DNA of 64,000 nucleotides from CALNYS01 sp942490855 (GTDB taxonomy: Bacteria > Planctomycetota > Phycisphaerae > Phycisphaerales > UBA1924), in contig CALNYS010000005.1 in the NCBI GenBank assembly GCA_942490855.1, positions 310,001 to 374,000 of the forward strand. The letters run 5' to 3'. Below, piece by piece: positions 9,637 to 18,173 of the stretch. The position numbers and the translations under genes are program-made. The stretch's first letter is position 1. Each line of letters starts with the position of its first letter. Under the pieces are notes generated by a model. That model ran no database searches. It saw nothing but the letters and a program-made list of their open reading frames with translations, and was not told the DNA's origin.

Positions 9637-11097
9637 ATGAGATGTATTCAATATGCGACGTGGGCGTTCGCCTTCATGCTCTGCACCAGCTCGCTCCTCG
9701 CCGCCGACGCGGTGTATCTGAAAGACGGACGCGTGTACCACGGGACGATCGTGGAGTCGTCCCGGAAGAACGTCGTCATCGAAACGGTGATCTCGAACAT
9801 TGCGACAACGCTTACGCTCACGCGTCGCGAAATCGACCGCATCGAGACCGGCGTCGAGCCTCCCGAGAGAGCCACGCACAAGCCCCCCGCCGCGAACGAG
9901 CGCTCCCGCCCAACGGCAGACACGAAACGCACGCTCCGTATAGGAACGATCCGGGTCAACGGGCGCATCGGGTACACGTCCGGCGGCGACAATTGGATCT
10001 CCGCGCCGTCCCTCCTCACCGCGATGCAGTTCGCCTACAACGCGAAGGTCGACCGCCTCATCTTCGTCATCGACACCCCAGGCGGCGCCGTCAACGTCGC
10101 CGAGGACATCGCCGAGATCATCCTCCTCTTCGGCGACATCATCCCGACCAGCGCGCTTATCGACCGCTCGATCTCCGCGGGGATCTGGCTCTCGCTCGCG
10201 TGCGACACCATCTACGTCGCCGAGTCCGCCGACGCCGGCGCCGCGACGCCCTACACCATCACGTTCGACGGTCAAACGCAAACAACCGCCAAGTCCCAGG
10301 CGCACCACGCCTCGAAGGTCGCCGCGATCGCCGAGGCCGGCTCCGGCGTCCCCGCCGAGGTCGTCCGCGCGATGATCCAGACGGACAAATGGCTCCTCGC
10401 GCGGCGTACCGACACGGGGGAAGCCGAGTTCTCCGACCAGCCAACGCTGCGGGGTACGGACGGCTGGGTGGTGCTCGACGACGACTCCACCATTCTCGCC
10501 ATGACCGGGCGCGAGATGCTCGAGTGGGGCATCGCCGCCGCCGAGCACTCGGAGCTCGACGCCCTCACCACCGCGCTCGGCGAGGGCTACGACCTCGTGA
10601 CAGTGCTCGACTTCACGGGGCGCGTCGGGCAGCACACCCGCCAGGTCGAATCGAGCGCCAAGAGCCTCGCCGCCTCGAAGGAAGAGGTTGTCCCCGACCT
10701 TCGGGACGCCCGCGAGGCGCACAGCCGCGCCAAGGGCTACGCCCCGCGCTTCGCCGACATGACCGAGCTCGAGCGGAAGATCGACGCGGCAAAGTCGTCG
10801 CTCCGCCACTACGACCGCGCGATCGTCCACCTCAAGAACGCACGCCGTGCGGCGTTCGACCTCATGAAACTCGCCGAGGTCGAGTACCACTACCGCGGCC
10901 TCGCGAAAGACGTCCGAACCGACCGCACCGGCGCCAGCGCCAAGGTCATCAGCGCCCGGAGCGAAGCGATCTACAGGGCCGCCGAGGCCGAGCACTCCAG
11001 GCTCGAAAAACAACTCACCACCGTCCGCAAAGAACAGGACGACGCGCACAACACGTTCGAGCGCCTCAAGAGCTACCGCTCTAAGCCGTACCGGTAA
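9637..11097 (+). CDS. Exported ClpP-fold (NfeD/SppA-like) protein with coiled-coil C-terminus
   Basis: A 486-residue protein. ATG 9637 is preferred over an in-frame TTG at 9601 because the signal peptide begins there. The N-terminal ~50 mature residues are a short beta module (VYLKDGRVYHGTIVE..). Residues ~110-330 match the ClpP-like domain of membrane NfeD proteases: RLIFVIDTPGGAVNVAEDI (oxyanion strand), SISAGIWLSLACDTIYVAE (nucleophile Ser in the SAG position) and AGAATPY. NfeD proteases use a Ser-Lys dyad. The last ~140 residues are highly charged and helical (coiled coil), in place of the usual TM helices and OB-fold NfeD domain. Catalytic activity is plausible but not shown. It stands alone on its strand. 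Confidence 0.65.
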   Translation: MRCIQYATWAFAFMLCTSSLLAADAVYLKDGRVYHGTIVESSRKNVVIETVISNIATTLTLTRREIDRIETGVEPPERATHKPPAANERSRPTADTKRTLRIGTIRVNGRIGYTSGGDNWISAPSLLTAMQFAYNAKVDRLIFVIDTPGGAVNVAEDIAEIILLFGDIIPTSALIDRSISAGIWLSLACDTIYVAESADAGAATPYTITFDGQTQTTAKSQAHHASKVAAIAEAGSGVPAEVVRAMIQTDKWLLARRTDTGEAEFSDQPTLRGTDGWVVLDDDSTILAMTGREMLEWGIAAAEHSELDALTTALGEGYDLVTVLDFTGRVGQHTRQVESSAKSLAASKEEVVPDLRDAREAHSRAKGYAPRFADMTELERKIDAAKSSLRHYDRAIVHLKNARRAAFDLMKLAEVEYHYRGLAKDVRTDRTGASAKVISARSEAIYRAAEAEHSRLEKQLTTVRKEQDDAHNTFERLKSYRSKPYR

Positions 11098-11274
11098 GAC
11101 ACGCCGACGGCGCCGAAGAGGATGGCAAGCAGCGGATGTAGTTGGCCGTGAATTTAAGCATTATGCAGAATGTTCTTATGGCGGAATCGGGCCAGGCAGA
11201 GTGCAGATCAAAACTTATTTAAACATCTAAAGGCTACGCATGATTGTACCGAAGGCAGCACCGCTGGAGGCCAT

Positions 11275-11688
11275 ATGATCAAGTCATTCAAAAAATCACT
11301 ATTTCTTGCTCGCGCGGCTCGTGATCACGCCGCCACAAGTTCAGCCAAAGACGCATACCAAATGCTGATCCGCGGAAAAACTACCGCCAAGGACGACTTC
11401 GAATCGTTATGGAAGGTGTCATCTCAATTCAACACATGGAAATCAGTCGTTAACAAGCACAACTGTGATCTTGAGAGATTGCGCGAACTCAACCGTTTCT
11501 TGCTGTTGCACGGCGCTTGCGTCGTCGTCAAGGGGCATTATATCCCTATGTCAGCATTGGCGTTCCCGAGCACCCTGGACTACCTCCTTGAAAAGGTATC
11601 GGACGAAATGAGCGATTCTCAGAAAATCGCCGTCACCGATAACATTATAACATACTTCGCCGATCGCCGAATAGGCCAGATCGCATAA
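11275..11688 (+). CDS. Low-GC ORFan
   Basis: A 137-residue protein with no family I recognise. ATG 11275 is chosen because GGAGG lies just upstream; an in-frame ATG at 11170 lacks a ribosome site. The sequence is helical and basic at the start (IKSFKKSLFLARAARDH) with no signal peptide or membrane segment. Local GC is about 48% against ~68% nearby, and codon use (AAA, TTA, CAT, ATA) is unlike its neighbours. That points to horizontal transfer or an old remnant. No integrase or repeats are seen beside it. Confidence 0.5.
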   Translation: MIKSFKKSLFLARAARDHAATSSAKDAYQMLIRGKTTAKDDFESLWKVSSQFNTWKSVVNKHNCDLERLRELNRFLLLHGACVVVKGHYIPMSALAFPSTLDYLLEKVSDEMSDSQKIAVTDNIITYFADRRIGQIA

Positions 11689-11869
11689 GGGACCAGAGTT
11701 TTCGCCATCGCCCCTTGTCAAACTATTTATATACATTGCGCCTGCCCCCCTCACAACCAAGAACGTTCTGCAGACTCATCGGTTCCTCTGGGCGCCACAA
11801 CTCGCTCCGAAGGAGCACAGTAGCGCCGTAAGCACGAGCCCCCGCAATCGGTTTCGCCGTAGCTTCGTT

Positions 11870-12370
11870 TTACTCGCTGTAGTCCGTGAGCCCCTTCACC
11901 TTCACCTCGTCCGGCGCGAACCGCCCGCCCACGTACGCGCCGCCGGGCAGGGGTTGGTAGAGCTCGATCGCGATCTGGGAGACGCCCATCCCCTCGATCG
12001 CGTTCCCGCCGTCCTGGACGATCGACGCGATGACGAGGATGGGGCCCTCGTCGGGGACGTCCTTCATGGGCTCGTGGGCGCCCGCCTCGGCGCCGGCGAA
12101 CTTCATCGCGTCCACGTGCGCCTGCGACCAGTACCAGCGCAGCGCGGCTTCCTTGTTCTCGAACCACGCGAAGATGACGTTCTTGCCGCTCATGGTCTGG
12201 GCCAGCTCGACGCCGAGGCAGCCTTCGGTGTCGGCGACGGCCTGCGGGAGGTTCTGGAGGAGCGGGTTGGCGCCCCCCTGCTGGGCGACGACGCGGGCCC
12301 CGGTGGCGGCGAGGGCGATCAGGGCGAGCCCGGCGACAGTCCGGGTGCGGCGGGCGTTGAGCAGGGGCAT
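11870..12370 (-). CDS. Small secreted protein, possible ABM-like fold
   Basis: A 166-residue protein. The start at 12370 has GGAGAG upstream and a signal peptide (TVAGLALIALAATGARVVAQ). The mature part has GCLGVELAQTMSGKNVIFAW and KEAALRWYWSQAHVDAM, a pattern seen in dimeric alpha-beta barrel (antibiotic biosynthesis monooxygenase-like) domains. No cofactor residues can be identified. It is divergent from the membrane protein gene at 12527 across 156 nt that should hold both promoters. Function unknown. Confidence 0.55.
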   Translation of the reverse strand: MPLLNARRTRTVAGLALIALAATGARVVAQQGGANPLLQNLPQAVADTEGCLGVELAQTMSGKNVIFAWFENKEAALRWYWSQAHVDAMKFAGAEAGAHEPMKDVPDEGPILVIASIVQDGGNAIEGMGVSQIAIELYQPLPGGAYVGGRFAPDEVKVKGLTDYSE

Positions 12371-12526
12371 GGGTCTCTCCTGAGAGGGGGTGATGGAACT
12401 CCGTGTACTGGCGTCTTGGGATTGGATCGGCCCGGGTTTCATCCGCTGGACAGATTCTGGGGGTTTGTCCGACAATCGCATCTGGGCGCGGCTGGCGCCC
12501 CCTCCCCCCTTGCGAAAGGACACACG

Positions 12527-13129
12527 ATGCATGTTTCTGGTGGACGGGTGCTGGGCGCCGCGATCGCGGGCGCGCTGGCGCTGCAGGTCTGGGGCGCGGT
12601 GTGGTGGATGGCGCTGAGCGGGATCATCCAGCCCGTCGGGAACCTGCCGCCCGAGGCGGAGTCGGTCGTCATCGACGCGCTGCTCGATCACACGGTCGAG
12701 GAGGGCGCGTACTTCCTGCCCGGCATGCCGACAGAGGACACGCCCGAGGCGATGGAGTCGTGGATGGCCAAGCAGCGACAGGGCCCGTTGGGGATGGTGC
12801 TCTTCCACCCCGCCGGCGTCACGCCGCTGGACCCGGTGTACTTCGTGCGCGGGTTTGTGATCAACGTCGCGGCGTGCTTCCTCGCGTGCGTCGTGATGCT
12901 GCCGGGCGTGCGCAGCGGCTGGGCGTTCCCGCACAAGCTGGCGGGGGTGGTCTGCTTCGGGCTCGTCGCGTCGCTGGTGAGCTACGGCAACCTGTGGAAC
13001 TGGATGCACGCGCCGACCGACTTTGCCGTGAAGATGAGCGCTGATGTGCTCGGCGGGTGGCTGCTCGCTGGCGTCGCGATCGCGGCGATCCTCACCGGCA
13101 AGCACGACGCCGCGGACGCCCGGGTGTGA
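12527..13129 (+). CDS. Membrane protein of unknown function
   Basis: A 200-residue protein. ATG 12527 follows GAAAGGA. Four hydrophobic segments are visible (about residues 7-27, 105-125, 135-153 and 174-192), with a hydrophilic loop after the first segment containing VEEGAYFLPGMP. I recognise no family. The stop overlaps the GTG start of the VOC gene by 4 nt (GTGA), so the two genes are translationally coupled. Confidence 0.65.
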   Translation: MHVSGGRVLGAAIAGALALQVWGAVWWMALSGIIQPVGNLPPEAESVVIDALLDHTVEEGAYFLPGMPTEDTPEAMESWMAKQRQGPLGMVLFHPAGVTPLDPVYFVRGFVINVAACFLACVVMLPGVRSGWAFPHKLAGVVCFGLVASLVSYGNLWNWMHAPTDFAVKMSADVLGGWLLAGVAIAAILTGKHDAADARV

Positions 13130-13521
13130 GCGCCGTCAAAGGGTTCTCCGAGCTGGTGCTGATCGTGAAGGACGTGCCCCGCGCCGCGGCGTTCTACCGG
13201 GACGCCGTGGGGCTGACGCCCGAGCGCGAGCCCGAAGACGACTGGGCGTGGTTCCTGCTGAGCGCCGACCCCGTGCAACGGCTGGCGCTGGCGCGGGGGC
13301 CTCTGCTCTTTGAAGAACACGCGCCGCGCTCGCCGGCGTTCGGGGCGGTGCACTACGCGCTGCGGGTCGAGCGGGAGGATCTCCCGGCGGCGCTCGACCG
13401 GCTGCGCGCCCACGGCGTCGAGATCCTCGGCCCGACGCACTTCGAGTGGATGCGCGCCGAGTCGCACTACTTCTACGACCCCGACGGCAACCTCGGGGAG
13501 TTCTGGACGCCCGACGCTTAG
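13126..13521 (+). CDS. VOC (glyoxalase/dioxygenase) superfamily protein
   Basis: A 131-residue single VOC module. GTG 13126 is chosen for the 4-nt overlap with the previous stop. The pattern ELVLIVKDVPRAAAFYRDAV..GLTPE, YALRVEREDLPAALDRLRAHG and HYFYDPDGNLGEFW is the two-beta-alpha-beta-beta-beta fold, including the terminal Glu of the metal site (NLGEFW). Members include glyoxalase I, fosfomycin-type resistance enzymes and extradiol dioxygenases; the substrate cannot be assigned. It ends in a TTAG shared with the convergent terC gene. Confidence 0.8.
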   Translation: MSAVKGFSELVLIVKDVPRAAAFYRDAVGLTPEREPEDDWAWFLLSADPVQRLALARGPLLFEEHAPRSPAFGAVHYALRVEREDLPAALDRLRAHGVEILGPTHFEWMRAESHYFYDPDGNLGEFWTPDA

Positions 13522-14276
13522 CCGTTGTTGTTCGCTTTGATCGCTTTGTTCGCCTTCCGCTTCATCCGGGCGCTGCGGGCGAAGTAGTTGAGCCCTTCGA
13601 CGAACGCGGAGAATCCCATCGCCGAGTAGACGTAGCCGTGCGGGATGTGGAAGCCGAAACCGTCGGCGACGAGCATCACGCCGATCATGAGCATGTAGGA
13701 GAGCGCGAGCATCTTCACGGTCGGGTGCGCCTCGACGAAGCGCGCAACGTGCTCGACGAAGATCAGCATGAGCGTGACGGCGATAAGCACCGCCGCGACC
13801 ATGATGACGACCTGGTCGGTCATCCCGACGGCGGTGATGACGGAGTCGAAGCTGAAGACGACGTCGAGCGCGACGATCTGCGCGACCACGACGCCGAAGG
13901 TGGACCCCGCGGTGATCGCGTGATCCAGCTCGACGCGGTGGTGCTCCGTCGCGGCGTGGATCTCGTGCGTCGCTTTGCCCACGAGGAAGGCGCCGCCCAC
14001 GATGAGCAGGATGTCCTTCACCGAGACGCCGTGATCGAGGATGGTGAAGACGTCCTCGGTAAGCGTCACCAGCCACCCCACGGCTGCGAGCAGACCGAGG
14101 CGGGCGACGAGCGCGATGATGAGCCCGACCCGCCGCGCCGTCTTCCGCTGGGCCTCGTCGCTAAGACGAGACGACAGCACCGTCAGCAGCACGAGGTTGT
14201 CGATCCCCAGCACGATCTCGAGCGAGGTCAGCGCGACAAACGCCGCAAGCGCCTCACCGGTAAAGAGTCCATCCAT
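13518..14276 (-). CDS. TerC-family integral membrane protein
   Basis: A 252-residue protein with about seven hydrophobic segments. The TerC signatures are present: LEIVLGIDNLVLLTVLSSRL near residue 20, DVVFSFDSVITAVGMTDQ near residue 145, and a final basic tail. TerC proteins (Alx/YkoY relatives) are implicated in Mn2+ export and metallation of secreted proteins. The conserved acidic residues in GIDN and FSFDS are retained. The start at 14276 follows GGAGG. A UPF-type insertion between the third and fourth segments (HEIHAATEHHRVELDH) is typical of one TerC subgroup. Its stop overlaps the VOC gene by 4 nt. Confidence 0.88.
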   Translation of the reverse strand: MDGLFTGEALAAFVALTSLEIVLGIDNLVLLTVLSSRLSDEAQRKTARRVGLIIALVARLGLLAAVGWLVTLTEDVFTILDHGVSVKDILLIVGGAFLVGKATHEIHAATEHHRVELDHAITAGSTFGVVVAQIVALDVVFSFDSVITAVGMTDQVVIMVAAVLIAVTLMLIFVEHVARFVEAHPTVKMLALSYMLMIGVMLVADGFGFHIPHGYVYSAMGFSAFVEGLNYFARSARMKRKANKAIKANNNG

Positions 14277-14325
14277 CACGTCGGGCCTCCGTTCCATCCC
14301 CAGCGTACCCGCGTACGCTACCGCC

Positions 14326-15774
14326 ATGCCCGACCCGTACGACCCAGCCGAGTTCCGCGCCGTCGCCACGAGCGTCGTCGATCTCCTCGCCGACCACCTC
14401 GCCCAGATGGGCGCGGGGGGCGATGGCGTCCCCGTGCTCGCGAGGACCCCGCCCGCCGACGAGGCGGAGCACTGGCGCCAGCGCCTGGGCGGGGCGCCGG
14501 ACGCCCGGGCCCTCTTCGCCGAGGTCATCGAGCGGTCCCACCACCTGCACCACCCGGGGTACGTCGGGCACCAGGTCGCCGTCCCCTTCCCCCTCGCGGC
14601 CGTCGCGGACCTCGTGGCCTCGCTCCTGAACAACGGGCTGGCGGTCTACGAGATGGGCCCGGTCGGGATGGCGACCGAGCGGGCGTGCGTGCGCTGGATA
14701 TGCGAGAAGATCGGCTTCGGCGAGAGCGCCGAGGGGGTGTTCGTCTCGGGGGGCTCGCTCGGGAACCTCACCGCCCTCCTCGCGGCGCGCCAGGCGAAAG
14801 CCGGGTTCGACGCGTGGGGCGAGGGGGCGCACGCCGGCCCGCCGCTCGCGGTGCTCGTCTCCGAGCAGGCCCACTACTGCATCGCCCGCGCGGCTCAGGT
14901 CATGGGCTTCGGTGCCCAGGGCGTCGTCGCCGTGCGCACGGACGCGTCCTTCCGCGTTACACGCGACACCCTCGATGAAGCGCACACGCGCGCCCGCACG
15001 GCCGGCCGCACGCCCATCGCCGTCGTCGCCTCCTGCTGCACGACCAGCACGGGCGCCTACGACCCGATCCCCGCCGCGGCCGACTTCGCGGAAGAGCACG
15101 GGCTGTGGTTGCATGTTGACGGTGCGCACGGCGCGAGCGCGGCGATCTCCCCGAAGCTGCGACACAAGCTCGAGGGCATCGAGCGTGCGGACTCCGTCGT
15201 GTGGGACGCGCACAAGCTCCTCGGCGTCCCGTCGCTCTCGACCGCCGTGCTGTTCCGCGACGGGCGGCGCTCGCACGAGGCGTTCGCGCAGGAGGCGTCG
15301 TACCTCTTTGACGCCTCCGCGCAGGACAACTGGTGGGACGGCGGGCGGCGCACGCTCGAGTGCACCCGGCGCACACTCGCCCTCCCGCTCTACATGGTCC
15401 TCGCGTGCTGCGGCGAGCGGGCGCTCGTCGAGCACGTCGAAGGACTGCACGCGCTCGCCGAGCGCTTCGCGTCGATGCTGCGCGAGCAGGACGACTTCGA
15501 GCTGGCGATCGACCCCGAGTCCAACATCGTGTGCTTCCGCTACACGCCCGAGGGCGCCGGGGACCTCGACGCGCTGCAGGCGCGCGTGCGCGAGGGCGTC
15601 GTCGCGAGCGGCGCGTACTACCTGGTGCGCACAACACTGGCGAGCGGCGTGTTCCTGCGCGTCACGCTGATGAACCCACGGACCGACGAGGGACGTCTGC
15701 GCGGGCTGCTCGAGGCGATTCGGCGCGCCGGCGTTTCAGCCGACGCGTCGCATCCCCCACGCAACGGCGCGTGA
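14326..15774 (+). CDS. Group II PLP-dependent decarboxylase
   Basis: A 482-residue protein of the aromatic amino acid/glutamate decarboxylase type. Visible motifs are HHPGYVGHQ at the N-terminal swap region, SGGSLGNLTALLAAR for PLP phosphate binding, HVDGAHGAS with the Asp that contacts the pyridine nitrogen, and DAHKLL with the Schiff-base Lys. Such enzymes decarboxylate L-amino acids (Dopa/Trp, Glu, Asp or 2,4-diaminobutyrate). No residues I can see settle the substrate. ATG 14326 is used; it lies 49 nt from the divergent terC start. Confidence 0.85.
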   Translation: MPDPYDPAEFRAVATSVVDLLADHLAQMGAGGDGVPVLARTPPADEAEHWRQRLGGAPDARALFAEVIERSHHLHHPGYVGHQVAVPFPLAAVADLVASLLNNGLAVYEMGPVGMATERACVRWICEKIGFGESAEGVFVSGGSLGNLTALLAARQAKAGFDAWGEGAHAGPPLAVLVSEQAHYCIARAAQVMGFGAQGVVAVRTDASFRVTRDTLDEAHTRARTAGRTPIAVVASCCTTSTGAYDPIPAAADFAEEHGLWLHVDGAHGASAAISPKLRHKLEGIERADSVVWDAHKLLGVPSLSTAVLFRDGRRSHEAFAQEASYLFDASAQDNWWDGGRRTLECTRRTLALPLYMVLACCGERALVEHVEGLHALAERFASMLREQDDFELAIDPESNIVCFRYTPEGAGDLDALQARVREGVVASGAYYLVRTTLASGVFLRVTLMNPRTDEGRLRGLLEAIRRAGVSADASHPPRNGA

Positions 15775-15793
15775 GGACGGGGGCAATGATCCG

Positions 15794-16594
15794 TTACGGG
15801 CAGGGCCCCCACGCCGCCAGCAGCACCGCGAGGTCGCCCGCGCTCGTGACGCCGTCGCCGTCGAGGTCCACCGCGCCGTTGTGCCAGCCCGCGAGCAGAA
15901 TCGCGAGGTCGCGCGAGTCCACGAGCCCGTCGCCGTTGAGGTCGGCTGGGCATGAAAGCACGGGAAGCGTGTCCAGACGCACCAGCCACGTCCCGTCCAC
16001 GCCCAGCGCCGCCTGGACCCGGGCGACGGGGAGCTGCGCCGTATCGAGCGAGCTCGGCACGATCGCGTTCTGCGTGTCGCCCACGATGTAGCTGTGCTGG
16101 CTGGGCGGGTACGTGATCACCGGCTGATCGTTCCCGTCGAGGTCGATCCGCGCGGGCTCCTCGTTGGGCGCGATCTCCATGATCACGCCGGCGTAGATGA
16201 TGTCGCCGGGCAGGAACGAGACGTCGGGGATATCGAACGTCATCCACCCGATCGGGAGCGTCGGCGACGCGTTCTGCACGAGGTCCGCTACGCCGGTGAC
16301 GAAGAACGCGTCGCTCGGGTCGCCGTCCTGGTTCGCGTCGTACCAGATGTACGCGGTCGCGACGCGCCCGTTGGGCACGTTCCCGAACGCCACGTTGATG
16401 TGCGTGATCGTGTCGTAGCCGGGAGCGATGGTGAACTTGTTGAGCCACGCCACCTGGCGGGCGCCCGTGCCGCCGCCGCTGAGCCCGATGTTCTGCTCCG
16501 GCGCGCCGTCGTCGAGGCGGTACTCGTCCACCCCGAACGCGGCCGAGGCCGCCGAGATCGCAAACAGAGTCGTCAGTGTCGTCATACGTTTCAT
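15794..16594 (-). CDS. Secreted protein with dockerin-like tail
   Basis: A 266-residue protein. The start at 16594 has AAGGAG 7 nt upstream and a signal peptide (RMTTLTTLFAISAASAAFG). The body begins EYRLDDGAPEQNIGLSGGG and runs as a beta-sandwich-like domain of ~190 residues that I cannot name. It ends in a paired dockerin-like tail: CPADLNGDGLVDSRDLAILL and VDLDGDGVTSAGDLAVLLAA. It is convergent with the PLP decarboxylase at 19 nt. Likely exported; role unknown. Confidence 0.8.
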   Translation of the reverse strand: MKRMTTLTTLFAISAASAAFGVDEYRLDDGAPEQNIGLSGGGTGARQVAWLNKFTIAPGYDTITHINVAFGNVPNGRVATAYIWYDANQDGDPSDAFFVTGVADLVQNASPTLPIGWMTFDIPDVSFLPGDIIYAGVIMEIAPNEEPARIDLDGNDQPVITYPPSQHSYIVGDTQNAIVPSSLDTAQLPVARVQAALGVDGTWLVRLDTLPVLSCPADLNGDGLVDSRDLAILLAGWHNGAVDLDGDGVTSAGDLAVLLAAWGPCP

Positions 16595-16929
16595 TTCCAA
16601 ACTCCTTACTGAGTTCCAATGAATGCGTTGTCTACACCTGTTCTCTGCGCAGCGAGCGCGGGTCTCTCAGACGCGGCGGCGGGTGCTGCCAACTGCGATT
16701 CGCGATTCGCAAAACGACGAGCGGCGCCCCGAGGCCGCTGCTTGCCTGGGGGCGCCGACGTCGTAGCGGGCACAAGTCCCGCTCATTGCCATTGTCATTC
16801 TGTCATTGCCACGTGCGATTCGGGTTCGTCCTGGGTGCTGCTCGCGGTCATCGGGTCCCGATCGAGCCCACCATTGATTGCCTTCACAAGGGATCTGCGC
16901 CAGGGAGGCGTTCCTCTCACCACTGCGAG
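16595..16929. other. Intergenic region with inverted repeats
   Basis: About 335 nt with no convincing gene. It contains a perfect 8-bp inverted repeat GGCGCCCC/GGGGCGCC at 16723-16756 with an 18-nt loop, a CGATTCG duplication near 16695, and clustered CATTGCC/CATTGTC units near 16790-16815. It must hold the promoter of the dockerin gene starting at 16594. No clear -35/-10 pair is visible. Confidence 0.4.
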
Positions 16930-16960
16930 AAAAAAATCGCTCACGCCCGCACAAGCGTGA
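16930..16960 (-). terminator. Rho-independent terminator overlapping the metallophosphoesterase stop
   Basis: Read on the minus strand, the stem TCACGC/GCGTGA with an 8-nt loop is followed by GCGA and seven T. The stop codon TGA lies in the 3' arm of the stem, so the coding sequence and terminator overlap. Confidence 0.75.
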
Positions 16961-18134
16961 TCTCCCCCACCTCTGGCGGAACACCGAACCGTATGGGCAG
17001 CAAGGACATACCGATCCCCCGCGAGACGATCACGGGAAAGTGCGGCCCCTCCACCAACCCACCCGCGTACCGCTGCCCGTAGTGGCTGGGCACGATCGGG
17101 GTCCCCAGGAACGGCACGCGGACCTGCCCGCCGTGGGTGTGCCCGCTCAGCATCAGGTCCGCCCGAGGCGCCCAGGGGGCCCGCCAGCCGAAATGCTCCG
17201 CGACGTCCGGCTGGTGGCAGAGCACGACCCGGGGGGTGCGGTGCGCCACGCCGCCGAGCGCCCGCTCCTGCACGGGGACGTCCATCCACGGGTCGGCGAG
17301 CCCCGCGACGCACAGCGCCTCGCCCGACGCGCCGGTGATCCCGTCGGGCATGAGGAAGAGGCGGTCGTTGTCGATCATCGACACGCCCATCTCGCGCAGG
17401 GCGCCCGCGACCTCCTCGGCTCCCGCGTAGTAGTCGTGGTTCCCGAGCACCCCGACGACGCCGTAGCGCGCCGCGCCTGGCGCGACGAGGGGCGCGAGCA
17501 CGCGGCGCAGGGCGTCGAGCTGCCCGACGTTCGAGTGGACGTAATCCCCGGTCAGCGCGATGAGGTCGGGTTTGAGTTCGAGCGCGAGGCGGGTGGACGC
17601 TTCGAGCACCTCGAGCGGCACGCGCGAGCCGACGTGCCAGTCGGTGAGGTGCGCGATGCGCATGCCGTCGAGCGCGCGCGGCAGGTTCGTGATCGGGACC
17701 GTGTACCGCACCACGCGGATATCGAGCGGGTCAACCACCGTGGCTTTCGCGATCGTTCCCGCGGCGCCAAGCGTCGTGCCGCTCGCGCCGACCCGCGCCA
17801 GGAACGCGCGCCGGGAGAGATCCGTGCAGCCCGGGCGCTTCCGCCCGCTGCGTTTCCACAGCGCCCCCACGACGCACGCGACGCCCGTCCACCCCGCGCC
17901 CGAAAGAACACTCGCGACCACGAACGACCGCTCGCGCGAGAACCAGCGTCGCGTCGCGACGCTCGCCGGGGCGATCGCCAGCGCCGCGGCGTTCCCGGGC
18001 AGCGCTCGCCAGGCGCGTGCGGGCTCGTCGCGGGCGCCGAACCCCAGGCGGGCGCCCGCCCACAGGGACACAGAGACAGCGAACCACGCGGCGAGAAACG
18101 CCGCGCTCCGGCGGGAGCGAAGATGGACAAGCAT
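16941..18134 (-). CDS. Membrane-anchored/Tat-type metallophosphoesterase
   Basis: A 397-residue protein. The N-terminal ~120 residues have two or three hydrophobic segments, then an R-R-A-F-L-A sequence resembling a twin-arginine motif. The calcineurin-like catalytic domain (about residues 155-397) shows DWH (HLTDWHVG), GDYVHS, GNHD, CHQPD and SGHTHGG, the full set of dinuclear metal ligands. Close architecture is found in YkuE/UDP-2,3-diacylglucosamine-hydrolase-like phosphoesterases. The substrate is not decided. It is probably last in a minus-strand set with obg (39-nt gap). Confidence 0.88.
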   Translation of the reverse strand: MLVHLRSRRSAAFLAAWFAVSVSLWAGARLGFGARDEPARAWRALPGNAAALAIAPASVATRRWFSRERSFVVASVLSGAGWTGVACVVGALWKRSGRKRPGCTDLSRRAFLARVGASGTTLGAAGTIAKATVVDPLDIRVVRYTVPITNLPRALDGMRIAHLTDWHVGSRVPLEVLEASTRLALELKPDLIALTGDYVHSNVGQLDALRRVLAPLVAPGAARYGVVGVLGNHDYYAGAEEVAGALREMGVSMIDNDRLFLMPDGITGASGEALCVAGLADPWMDVPVQERALGGVAHRTPRVVLCHQPDVAEHFGWRAPWAPRADLMLSGHTHGGQVRVPFLGTPIVPSHYGQRYAGGLVEGPHFPVIVSRGIGMSLLPIRFGVPPEVGEITLVRA

Positions 18135-18173
18135 GCACCTGAGTACGACGCGGGGTGGTGCGGGTTCAGCGAA

